DNA of 6,055 nucleotides from JAUVXJ01 sp034430275 (GCA_034430275.1 DAOUEW010000124.1:1-6055); one strand, 5' to 3'; positions 1 to 5,650 are shown, numbered from the stretch's first letter. Program-made: numbers and translations. Notes: generated from the sequence alone by a model not told the origin.

Positions 1-221
1 CCTATCTGGAGGATTTCATCCAGTACATCGAGAACTACGTGGGCCTTCCCGTGGTCGTAGGCAGCCATCCTATGCCGACCAACTACGTCAACGCCCACCG
101 TGCGGCAGGAGATTGGGAGCGATGCGGCGTGGAGAAGTACCTGGGCCCGCTGATAGACGACCCCAAGGCCAGTGACCGCTACGATTCGACCCAACCCGGC
201 TTCTTGAAGACCGGTACCTGA
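1..221 (+). CDS. C-terminal end of an unrecognised protein (5' truncated by window edge)
   Basis: An open frame enters from the left edge (first whole codon at 3) and ends with TGA at 219-221, giving 72 visible residues that start YLEDFIQYIENY. A GTG at 39 would also open a 60-residue frame, but the codons before it are equally protein-like, so I read this as the tail of a longer gene. The segment GLPVVVGSHPMPTNYVNAH looks like a beta-strand followed by a His/Pro loop. A Trp-Glu-Arg-Cys-Gly stretch and an acidic helix come next. I do not recognise the family and assign no function. No signal peptide or membrane segment is visible in this part. It is convergent with the minus-strand gene cluster, with only 30 bp between the stop codons, so it is probably not part of the same transcription unit. 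Confidence 0.6.
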   Translation, partial: YLEDFIQYIENYVGLPVVVGSHPMPTNYVNAHRAAGDWERCGVEKYLGPLIDDPKASDRYDSTQPGFLKTGT

Positions 222-251
222 GGCCTCTCCCTCTGGTTGAACCCGCCACCC

Positions 252-632
252 CTACCTGAGAGCCACCGCGTCGATCTCCACCAGGCCACTCAGGGGCAGA
301 GCACCGATCTCTACCGTGGTGCGCGCAGGCGGATCGGAGGGGAAGAACTCAGCGTAGACTGCGTTCATCTCGCCGAAGTTCTTGATGTCGGTCAGAAACA
401 CGCTGAGCTTCACCGCCTTGTCGAGCGAGCTCCCGGCCGCTTCCAGGATGCCCTTAAGGTTCATCAGAGCCTGGCGGGTCTGTTTGCCGACGTCCTGGCT
501 CACCAGTTGCCCCGTGCTGGGGTCGAGCCCCAGCATTCCGGCCGTGTACACGAAGTCCCCAGCGATCACCGCCTGGGAATAGGGGCCTACAGCGCCCGGC
601 GCCTTGTCCGTGGCCACGATCTTGCGATCCAT
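252..632 (-). CDS. ridA: RidA (YjgF/YER057c/UK114) family reactive imine/enamine deaminase
   Basis: RidA proteins are small cytosolic trimers that hydrolyse 2-aminoacrylate and other enamine/imine intermediates released by PLP enzymes and amino-acid oxidising enzymes, giving ketoacid and ammonia. From the ATG at 632 the product is 126 residues, the usual length. It shows the family sequence throughout: N-terminal APGAVGPYSQAV with the conserved Tyr18, the GDFVYTAG strand, TRQALMNLKGILEAAG, and C-terminal PPARTTVEIGALP with Arg104 and Glu119. The Arg corresponds to E. coli RidA Arg105, the residue needed for deaminase activity, so this belongs to the active RidA subgroup. An in-frame TTG lies one codon upstream (635). 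The ATG is preferred because AAGGAGGT (638-645) lies 5 nt before it, against 2 nt for the TTG. It follows the URO-D-like gene by 23 bp and is very likely co-transcribed with it. Family assignment is near certain; the in vivo substrate is inferred. Confidence 0.95.
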   Translation of the reverse strand: MDRKIVATDKAPGAVGPYSQAVIAGDFVYTAGMLGLDPSTGQLVSQDVGKQTRQALMNLKGILEAAGSSLDKAVKLSVFLTDIKNFGEMNAVYAEFFPSDPPARTTVEIGALPLSGLVEIDAVALR

Positions 633-637
633 CAACG

Positions 638-645
638 ACCTCCTT
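638..645 (-). promoter_or_regulatory. Ribosome binding site of ridA
   Basis: AAGGAGGT on the minus strand, 5 nt before the ATG at 632. It favours this ATG over the TTG one codon upstream, which would be only 2 nt away. It lies in the 23-bp gap after the URO-D-like gene. Confidence 0.8.
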
Positions 646-655
646 CGTATGGTGG

Positions 656-1648
656 CTAGTACGCCGCCATCTCCGCCGCGTACCGGTACATCTCCTTGAC
701 TGCATCCAGATTCATTCCGTCGAAGACGCTGCTACACGTGGAGAACATATAGCCTCCTCCCGGTGCACCCTGGCTGATACAACGTCTCACCTCCGCACGC
801 ACGGCATCCAGGTCCGAGTCGCACAGCACCTTCGCCTCCACGTTCCCCACCAGAACCAGCCTCTCCCCGAAGTCGCGCTTGACCTTTTCCAGGTCCACGC
901 CGGCATCGGGCTCCAGTGAGTGCATCCCCACGAACCCCGCCTCGACGGCCATGGGCAGTAGAGGGGTCACATCTCCATCGCTGTGCCACAGCACCGGCGA
1001 CTGAGCTTCGTCCACGATACGTTTGTGTAGCGGCAACACGAACTCGCGCCACATCTCCAACGAGACCATCGGTCCCTGGTTGTACGCGGCGTCCTCGCCG
1101 AGAACGAGCACCTCCGCACCCAGATCGGTCGCCCTTCTGAGGATGGCGATGCAGTATTCGGTCCGGTTCTCCAGCAGTTGGCGGACGAAGCCTGGACGTC
1201 TGTATAGCGCCGGGAAGAAGCTTTCCATGCCCATGGCCATGTAAGCCGCTGTGAACGGGCCGACGTGGGTGCCGAAGAAGAAGTAGTGATCCGGATACGT
1301 CTTCTTCGCCCCTTCCGTCTGGCGCGCGTCGAAGTGTTCATCGACGTACTCCATGGGAGGGCTGTACCGCTCCAGATCCGCCTCGGTTTGCACCACGCCC
1401 CCCGCGTACCAGCCCTTCTGCCACACCCGGCCCCACTCGTCCACACCTTCCGTCCAGGCGTTGCTACCAGGAGGAGTCTGATAGTGGATAGGGATGCAGT
1501 CCAAGCCCAGCTCCACGTAGGTCCTCTGGAGGTCCCCACCACCCACCTCGGCTACCAGGTCTTCGTTGTCGAGCCACACCTCGAACAACGGCACCCGATC
1601 CGCCTCGCGATGCTCCAGCGCCGCGAGCACGCGCTCCCTCGGTTTCAT
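656..1648 (-). CDS. Uroporphyrinogen decarboxylase (URO-D) superfamily protein, not HemE
   Basis: This is a 330-residue cytosolic TIM-barrel-type protein of the URO-D superfamily, which holds HemE and the corrinoid/coenzyme M methyltransferases (MtaA, MtbA, CmuA). Visible family marks are the N-terminal MKPRERVLAALEHREADRVP, the central GTHVGPFTAAYMAMGMESFF (about 126-145), VLWHSDGDVTPLLPMAVEAGF (219-239), the GMHSLEPDAGVDL strand-loop (241-253), LVGNVEAKVL (267-276) and GGGYMFSTCSSV (297-308). True HemE would have an arginine-rich N-terminal substrate site that I do not see. The methyltransferase HxC zinc motif is replaced by His222-Ser-Asp, although Cys305 is present. It is therefore one of the many uncharacterised URO-D-like proteins, and methyl transfer is only a guess. 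The ATG overlaps the carbamoyltransferase stop as ATGA (1645-1648), with GAGGAGG at 1659-1665, so translation is probably coupled. ridA follows 23 bp downstream. Confidence 0.9.
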   Translation of the reverse strand: MKPRERVLAALEHREADRVPLFEVWLDNEDLVAEVGGGDLQRTYVELGLDCIPIHYQTPPGSNAWTEGVDEWGRVWQKGWYAGGVVQTEADLERYSPPMEYVDEHFDARQTEGAKKTYPDHYFFFGTHVGPFTAAYMAMGMESFFPALYRRPGFVRQLLENRTEYCIAILRRATDLGAEVLVLGEDAAYNQGPMVSLEMWREFVLPLHKRIVDEAQSPVLWHSDGDVTPLLPMAVEAGFVGMHSLEPDAGVDLEKVKRDFGERLVLVGNVEAKVLCDSDLDAVRAEVRRCISQGAPGGGYMFSTCSSVFDGMNLDAVKEMYRYAAEMAAY

Positions 1649-2610
1649 GCCTCGTCTGCCTCCTCAGTCCCGCGAGCGGAAGGCAACCCCCCATCCGACA
1701 TCGCCCAGACCAGAATGGCCTTGTGCATGTGCAGCTTGTTCTCCGCCTGGTCCTGGACGATGGAAAAAGGACCATCGAGCACCTCGTCGGTGATCTCCTC
1801 CCCACGGTGGGCGGGGAGACAGTGCATCACCAAAACCTCGGGGTCCGCCAAAGCCACCAGCTCCTTGTTCACCTGATAAGGCTGGAAGGTGCGAAGCCGC
1901 GCCGCTCGCTCTCCCTCCTGGCCCATGCTGGCCCAGACGTCCGTATAGATGATCTCCGCGCCCCTCACCGCCTCCCGGGGATCCCTCACCACCGTGATTG
2001 TAGCCCCGGTCTCCTTGGCAGACTCCTGAGCCTGTCTCACGATCTCGGCGTGTGGTTCGAACCCCTCGGGCGCGGCTACGCGAATCTCCATGCCCACCCT
2101 GCCAGCGCCCAGGATCAGCGAGTGCGCTATGTTGTTGCCGTCGCCCACGTAGGCCAGCTTCAATCCCAACAACCTGCCCCTCCGCTCGTAGATGGTGAAC
2201 AGGTCACCCAGGATCTCGCAGGGATGGGCGTAGTTGGAGAGGCCGTTGATGACGGGCACCGATGCGCTCGCGGCCAACTCCTCCAGCTCGCCGTGATCGC
2301 GAAGACGCGCCACCAGAGCGTCCACGTACCTGCTCAACACGCGGCCGACGTCCTTCGCGCTCTCTCGCTGGCCCAACTGGACCTCCGCTGGAGAAAGGTA
2401 CACTGTTCGACCACCCAGAGAGCCCATGGCCACGTCGAAGGAGACCCTGGTGCGCAGGGATGGCCTCTGAAAGAGCAGGGCCAGGCTCCTGCCTGCCAGC
2501 AAGGGGGGGTCGCCGCCCGCCTTCCACTCCTCCTTGAGCTCACCGGCCAGGTGCAGCAGGTGCCATACCTCGTCCGCGCTCAGATCGATGAGACTCAACA
2601 GGTGTCTCAT
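1645..2610 (-). CDS. argF: Ornithine carbamoyltransferase-like enzyme
   Basis: Ornithine carbamoyltransferase (OTC) makes citrulline from ornithine and carbamoyl phosphate in arginine synthesis, or runs in reverse in the arginine deiminase pathway. The 321-residue product has both domains. The carbamoyl-phosphate domain has SLRTR (51-55), YLSPAEVQLGQRES (71-84), Arg102 and HPCE (129-132). The ornithine domain has VGDGNNIAHSL (155-165), DVWASMG (224-230) and MHCLPAHRGEE (262-272), then DQAENKLH (287-294). The SMG loop points to an alpha-amino-acid substrate such as ornithine rather than aspartate or putrescine. Two positions differ from classical OTCs: HPxQ is HPCE (Glu132) and the usual Arg of AENRxH is Lys292. 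The frame stays open up to 2766, but those 52 codons run through intergenic repeats and resemble no OTC. The ATG at 2610 gives the family length, though without a clear Shine-Dalgarno site. The stop overlaps the next gene's start. Family is certain; OTC rather than a relative is likely. Confidence 0.88.
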   Translation of the reverse strand: MRHLLSLIDLSADEVWHLLHLAGELKEEWKAGGDPPLLAGRSLALLFQRPSLRTRVSFDVAMGSLGGRTVYLSPAEVQLGQRESAKDVGRVLSRYVDALVARLRDHGELEELAASASVPVINGLSNYAHPCEILGDLFTIYERRGRLLGLKLAYVGDGNNIAHSLILGAGRVGMEIRVAAPEGFEPHAEIVRQAQESAKETGATITVVRDPREAVRGAEIIYTDVWASMGQEGERAARLRTFQPYQVNKELVALADPEVLVMHCLPAHRGEEITDEVLDGPFSIVQDQAENKLHMHKAILVWAMSDGGLPSARGTEEADEA

Positions 2611-2635
2611 TCCGACTTCGCGGCCGACCAGGCTA

Positions 2636-2674
2636 GCATCCTGAGTAGCTGCGAAGCAGCGTATCGAAGGATGC
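2636..2674 (+). repeat. Hairpin repeat, copy 1
   Basis: Outer arms GCATCCT (2636-2642) and AGGATGC (2668-2674), inner arms GCTGC and GCAGC (2648-2660) around GAA, and conserved GAGTA and GTATCGA segments between. In the minus-strand transcript it lies in the carbamoyltransferase leader, ending 25 nt before the ATG at 2610. Confidence 0.8.
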
Positions 2675-2731
2675 GGCTGACCCACACCCACCCGAGTTGA
2701 CAAACGCGAGCGACGGTGCTCCTCCATCCCC

Positions 2732-2768
2732 GCATGCTTGGATACGGCCTTCGGCCTACTCAGCATGC
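2732..2768 (-). repeat. Hairpin repeat, copy 2 (inverted)
   Basis: Read on the minus strand it begins GCATGCTGAGTAGGCC, then GAA, GGCC, GTATCCA and AGCATGC. It is the same element as copy 1 in the opposite orientation. Arms differ from copy 1 in matching pairs: GCATGCT/AGCATGC outside, GGCC/GGCC inside. Confidence 0.8.
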
Positions 2769-2813
2769 TGGATTAGTTCGCCTTCCCTGACACTCCGTTC
2801 CCGCCTCAAGAAA

Positions 2814-2862
2814 GCATCCTGAGTAGCGACCGAACGCAGTGAGGACGCGTATCGAAAGATGC
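2814..2862 (+). repeat. Hairpin repeat, copy 3 (long-loop form)
   Basis: Outer arms GCATCCT and AAGATGC (one mismatch), with GAGTAGCGACCGAACGCAG in the middle and GTATCGA before the right arm. The central part is about 10 nt longer than in copies 1 and 2. Confidence 0.75.
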
Positions 2863-2883
2863 GGCCACTCCCCACGCCAGCCA

Positions 2884-2907
2884 GAGGACGGTACTCGGCC
2901 CGTCCTC
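2884..2907 (-). terminator. Stem-loop just after the aminotransferase stop
   Basis: GAGGACGG (2884-2891) and CCGTCCTC (2900-2907) form an 8-bp stem with an 8-nt loop, starting 5 nt past the aminotransferase stop on the minus strand. No T tract follows (the next bases read TCTGGCTGG), so it may be a weak terminator, an mRNA 3'-end stabiliser, or a processing site. Confidence 0.4.
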
Positions 2908-2912
2908 CAAGC

Positions 2913-4031
2913 TCACAAGTCCACAATCAACTCGTGGATTCGATCCAGCCCGGCCCTCAAATACTCCTCGGGCAGCCCGTGACTGATCCTCAGATAGTGA
3001 TCCATCCCGAAATGATCCCCCGGCGCGATGAACACGCTCCTCTCGTCAATCAAGCGTTGGACCAGTTCGGTTGAATTGACATCCATGCTGTACCGCACGT
3101 AGGCGATGGCGGCTGCCTGGGGCGGAACCACGCTGAACAGACCCTCGTGGCTCTCCAGCCAGGAGTCCAGAATGGGATATCCACGCCGCACGTAGTCCCG
3201 GGCCCTCTGGATCAGCCGGGGCCGTACCTCAGGCGAGAGGGCGATAGCCGCCAGGTGGTTGGAGAGCATGCTCGCCCCGATCGTCACGTACTGGTGGCGT
3301 GCCGCGATCTCGTCCACGGTATCGGCAGGACCTACCACCCAGCCGATGCGGAGTCCCGGGAGCCCGTAGGCCTTGCTCAGGCTGTTCATGCACAGCGCCC
3401 TGTCGTACTTGCCGCAGAAGGAAGGCGTCTGAGTGTCGGTCAAGCGTTCAGCGCCGGTGTATACCTCGTCGGAGAGAAGCCAGGCCCCCACCCTCTCAGC
3501 GACCGTCACGATGGCCTCCATCTCGTCCTCGGTGAGGATGTATCCCGTAGGGTTGTCCGGGTTACAGACGGCGATGAGCTTGGTCTTCTCGGAGACCACG
3601 GCTTCGAGCTCGTCCAGGTCGGGAGCCCAGCCACGTTCCTCCCGCAAATGGAACTCCTTGACCGTGATGCCGAAGTTCTTGGCCACACCCCAGATTTGCA
3701 TGTAATTGGGAAGCATCATCACCATCTCCTCACCGGGCGCAAGCAGAGTCTGGAGGGTGACGAAGTTGGCTTCCGCGCCCCCGACGGTGATCAGGACATT
3801 ATCTGGGGTGGCGCCAGGGTAGAGGGCGGCGATGTTTTCGCGCAGCTCGACAATGCCATTGCCCTGGGGATAGTTCAGTGGGGTACGCAGGAGCTGCTTG
3901 ATGACTCCAGGGTCTTCTACCAGTTCCTCGACGCTCATGGGATGGACTCCGCTCTCGGAGAGATTGTACTCCACGAGGTTCTCCCACTTGCACATCATAC
4001 GTTCCATCTCGAACGGTACGAACTTCGCCAT
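2913..4031 (-). CDS. PLP-dependent class I/II aminotransferase, substrate unknown
   Basis: This is a 372-residue fold-type I PLP enzyme, about the usual length, cytosolic, that would move an amino group between an amino acid and a 2-oxo acid. Active-site marks are all visible. They are a substrate/PLP-binding N-terminus (NLSESGVHP, 23-31), PQGNGIVELRENIA (55-68), the pyridine-stacking region around PNYMQ (108-112), NPDNPTG (157-163, Asn160), SDEVY (187-191, Asp188 and Tyr191), SLSKAYGLPGLRIGW (217-231) with Schiff-base Lys220 and phosphate-binding Arg228, and YLRISHG (346-352) with the carboxylate-binding Arg348. The start is the ATG at 4031, preceded by AGGAGG at 4036-4041. The frame stays open up to 4106, but that part lies in a G/C-rich repeat and is not protein-like. 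It lies 376 bp downstream of the dehydrogenase gene and 302 bp upstream of the carbamoyltransferase gene, both gaps filled with repeats. The sequence does not tell me the donor; a basic amino acid is a guess from context. Confidence 0.92.
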   Translation of the reverse strand: MAKFVPFEMERMMCKWENLVEYNLSESGVHPMSVEELVEDPGVIKQLLRTPLNYPQGNGIVELRENIAALYPGATPDNVLITVGGAEANFVTLQTLLAPGEEMVMMLPNYMQIWGVAKNFGITVKEFHLREERGWAPDLDELEAVVSEKTKLIAVCNPDNPTGYILTEDEMEAIVTVAERVGAWLLSDEVYTGAERLTDTQTPSFCGKYDRALCMNSLSKAYGLPGLRIGWVVGPADTVDEIAARHQYVTIGASMLSNHLAAIALSPEVRPRLIQRARDYVRRGYPILDSWLESHEGLFSVVPPQAAAIAYVRYSMDVNSTELVQRLIDERSVFIAPGDHFGMDHYLRISHGLPEEYLRAGLDRIHELIVDL

Positions 4032-4035
4032 CTGT

Positions 4036-4041
4036 CCTCCT
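4036..4041 (-). promoter_or_regulatory. Ribosome binding site of the aminotransferase gene
   Basis: AGGAGG on the minus strand, 4 nt before the ATG at 4031. It supports that start over the upstream in-frame ATG at 4106 inside the repeat. Confidence 0.75.
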
Positions 4042-4054
4042 ATCGGTTGCGCCT

Positions 4055-4142
4055 CAATACTCCCCTCCCTCGATGGGAGGGGTCTGGGGGAGGGTGAGAT
4101 TTCCACCCCCTCTTCTCTCCTCCCCCCTCAAGGGGGAGGAGG
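4055..4142. repeat. G/C-skewed repeat block, copy A
   Basis: Begins CAATACTCCCCTCCC. It holds CCCCTCCCT-cgat-GGGAGGGG, a G-run cluster at 4075-4094, a pyrimidine-rich part, and a second stem of C and G runs around CTCAAG (about 4119-4142). It is nearly identical to copy B. The blocks resemble a widespread class of bacterial intergenic repeats with paired C-rich and G-rich arms. No U tract follows the stems on the minus strand. Confidence 0.75.
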
Positions 4143-4170
4143 CTGTAGTCCTTGTTCCGCTGATAACCCA

Positions 4171-4224
4171 GCATCCTCAGTAGCGACCGAGCGTAGCGAG
4201 GGCACGTGCCGAAGCCCGCGCCGC
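4171..4224 (+). repeat. Hairpin repeat, copy 4 (long form, right arm degraded)
   Basis: GCATCCTCAGTAGCGACCGA followed by GCGTAGCGAGGG matches copy 3 on the left. The right side (GTGCCGAAGCCCGCGCCGC) has lost pairing with the left arm. It lies between the two G/C-rich blocks. Confidence 0.65.
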
Positions 4225-4310
4225 AATGCTCCCCTCCCTTGATGGGAGGGGCCGGGGGAGGGCGAGATTCTCACCCCCTCCTGTATCCTCCCCCCTCAAG
4301 GGGGAGGAGG
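4224..4310. repeat. G/C-skewed repeat block, copy B
   Basis: Begins CAATGCTCCCCTCCC and ends AAGGGGGAGGAGG like copy A, with the same stem positions and a G-run cluster at 4244-4262. Differences from copy A are scattered substitutions and one length change. Confidence 0.75.
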
Positions 4311-4338
4311 GTCCGGCTCCGTCACCGCTTCTCAACCA

Positions 4339-4380
4339 GCATACTCAGTAGCTGCGAAGCAAAGTATTCGAAGACGCGCC
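4339..4380 (+). repeat. Hairpin repeat, copy 5 (short form, diverged)
   Basis: GCATACTCAGTAGCTGCGAA matches copy 1 on the left, and a diverged GTATTCGAAGACGCGCC on the right. The old outer arms no longer pair, but ATACT (4341-4345) can now pair with AGTAT (4363-4367), outside GCT/AGC. Confidence 0.65.
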
Positions 4381-4407
4381 ACCAGCACATGCCAGGGTCC
4401 GCTACCC

Positions 4408-5643
4408 CTACACCTCGCTGGTCTCCTCGAGGATGTTGATGTTCCTCTTGGCCAGCTCGTCCACAAACTCGTCGTACAGGTCTCCCTTGATACAATCCTC
4501 AGGAGGCACGATCCCCTTCTCCTGGATCGCCCCTTTCCCGATCATCACGGCCGCTATAGCACAGGGGAAGCCGGTCACTCTCTGCATGGCGGAGAAGCCC
4601 AGCTCCGTGTCCGCCACGTCCCACATGTAGTAGTCGATGCGGGTCTTCTTGCCATCCTTCTTGCCCACCACCGAGTTCCACATCACGCACACGTCCGTAT
4701 CACCCTGCTCAGGCTGGAGCCTGGGCGTGATCATACTCAGCAGGAACTCGCGAGGAACGATCTTCTGCCCCTCGAAGTCCACCGGCCCCAGGTCCAGCAG
4801 GCCGCACTCCTTCAGTGTATCCACGCCATCGAAGTGACCCGGCCAGCGGACGGTCTTCTCGGCAAACTCCTTCAACTCCGTCCTGGTGAAGATGAAACTG
4901 GGCATCCCAGGTGTCACCGCGCACTCCAGCTCTTCGTCCACACCGAACTTGTCGAACCGGAACCGCTCGCGGTCGATGAGGGCCGGCACCTCCACCACCT
5001 TGCCGCCCTTGAGCACGTTGAGCTTGACCATGTACTCGCGCAGCACGTGTTCGAAGGCCCAGGTGATCATGTACCTCAGGGGGTGCTTCTGCGCGGCCTC
5101 CTTGGAGGGGATTCCACCCACCCTGGCTACAGCCGTCTCCGCCTGGTCCAGCTTTCTGATCCCCTCACCGGTGGTCACGTTGCTCAAGCCCGGCGCGAAA
5201 CCCATACCGTCCACGAAGGTCACGCCGTTCTTGATCGCCGTTTCGTGGATCCAATCACCGTACTCGTTGAGGCTCATGTCCTCGGGGAGCATCAAACCCT
5301 CGGTCTCGTAGGCGTCGGGGCGGCGATGGTACTCCTCCAGCATATCCACCACGTGCAGCCCGGCCTCCACCGCGCTGTGGATGAGGTTGTAGCTGGTCCT
5401 CCTGTCAGGCAGGGCAATGACCCCCACGTCGTAGAGGCCCATCAGCTTCTTGGTTTCCTCCCTGTTGAGGATGTCCAGCGGCTGTGGAATGACCTTGTCG
5501 CTGCCGATGAACTCCTTGGTCTGCTCCAGGGAGTCCTTTCGCCTCCCTACGATGCCGATAGCCTTCACCCTGCTATCCTGCGCCAGGTCCCAGGCCACAG
5601 CCGTGCCGATGCCACCTGAGCCTCCAAAAACGAGCACCTTCAT
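4408..5643 (-). CDS. Saccharopine/lysine dehydrogenase-family NAD(P)-dependent oxidoreductase
   Basis: The 411-residue product has an N-terminal Rossmann domain (MKVLVFGGSGGIGTAVAWDLA, with the dinucleotide loop GGSGGIG at 7-13), followed by IALPDRRTSYNLIHSAVEAGLHVVDM (76-101) and the family hallmark DGMGFAPGLSNV (145-156). The C-terminal catalytic domain ends with RVTGFPCAIAAVMIGKGAI (355-373) and IVPPEDCI, typical of saccharopine dehydrogenase (LYS9 type), lysine 6-dehydrogenase and carboxynorspermidine dehydrogenase. These enzymes oxidise or form a C-N bond at a basic amino acid or polyamine using NAD(P). Length alone does not separate them, so the substrate is open. The ATG at 5643 is chosen because it starts exactly at the Rossmann strand and has AGGAGGT (5651-5657) 7 nt upstream. 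A longer frame to 5754 would run through the promoter. It is the first gene after a strong promoter, with a leader of roughly 75 nt. Family is confident; substrate is not. Confidence 0.92.
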   Translation of the reverse strand: MKVLVFGGSGGIGTAVAWDLAQDSRVKAIGIVGRRKDSLEQTKEFIGSDKVIPQPLDILNREETKKLMGLYDVGVIALPDRRTSYNLIHSAVEAGLHVVDMLEEYHRRPDAYETEGLMLPEDMSLNEYGDWIHETAIKNGVTFVDGMGFAPGLSNVTTGEGIRKLDQAETAVARVGGIPSKEAAQKHPLRYMITWAFEHVLREYMVKLNVLKGGKVVEVPALIDRERFRFDKFGVDEELECAVTPGMPSFIFTRTELKEFAEKTVRWPGHFDGVDTLKECGLLDLGPVDFEGQKIVPREFLLSMITPRLQPEQGDTDVCVMWNSVVGKKDGKKTRIDYYMWDVADTELGFSAMQRVTGFPCAIAAVMIGKGAIQEKGIVPPEDCIKGDLYDEFVDELAKRNINILEETSEV

Positions 5644-5650
5644 GATATCT

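Larger units (their letters stand above)
2611..2912. other. 302-bp gap filled with repeats, no gene seen
   Basis: Between the aminotransferase stop and the carbamoyltransferase start. It holds a stem-loop (2884-2907) and hairpin repeat copies 3, 2 and 1 in transcript order. The open frame that crosses it from 2766 is not protein-like. I find no -10/-35 pair on the minus strand that I would defend, so whether argF has its own promoter is open. Confidence 0.6.
4055..4380. repeat. Tandem pair of a composite repeat of about 168 bp
   Basis: This repeat array fills most of the 376-bp gap between the dehydrogenase and aminotransferase genes. Each unit has a G/C-rich block (4055-4142 and 4224-4310), a less conserved linker ending in AACC(C)AGCAT, and a hairpin repeat (from 4171 and from 4339). 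The matching points are offset by 168-169 bp all along, so the whole composite is duplicated in tandem and has since diverged, mostly in the linker and hairpin parts. I see no gene in the gap and no convincing promoter for the aminotransferase gene. Confidence 0.75.

Noticed and set aside
656..1648. Calling this gene hemE
   Set aside because: The HemE N-terminal substrate-binding pattern is not visible, and the neighbours are not tetrapyrrole genes.
1723..2700. Long plus-strand open frame (325 codons) opposite the carbamoyltransferase gene
   Set aside because: It is the antisense shadow of a clear OTC; its translation is low-complexity and matches no family I know. High GC makes such frames common.
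2697..2702. Perfect TTGACA on the plus strand
   Set aside because: No -10-like hexamer at a suitable distance and no plus-strand gene follows.
2611..2766. N-terminal extension of the carbamoyltransferase to the ATG at 2766
   Set aside because: The 52 extra codons run through repeat copies 1 and 2, with the ATG inside copy 2, and OTCs normally start near the MRHLLSL segment.
3147..4097. Long plus-strand open frame (316 codons) opposite the aminotransferase gene
   Set aside because: Antisense shadow of an intact aminotransferase with all active-site motifs, and it runs into the G/C-rich repeat.
4032..4106. N-terminal extension of the aminotransferase to 4106
   Set aside because: The extra codons translate a G/C-rich repeat, and AGGAGG marks the ATG at 4031.
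4055..4310. Intrinsic terminators in the G/C-rich repeat stems
   Set aside because: Stems are possible but no T tract follows on either strand, so I kept them as repeats only.
2636..4380. CRISPR array
   Set aside because: The repeats vary in length and orientation, have irregular spacing, and no cas genes are nearby.
4834..5619. Plus-strand open frame (261 codons) opposite the dehydrogenase gene
   Set aside because: Antisense shadow; the minus strand has a full Rossmann enzyme with ribosome site and promoter.
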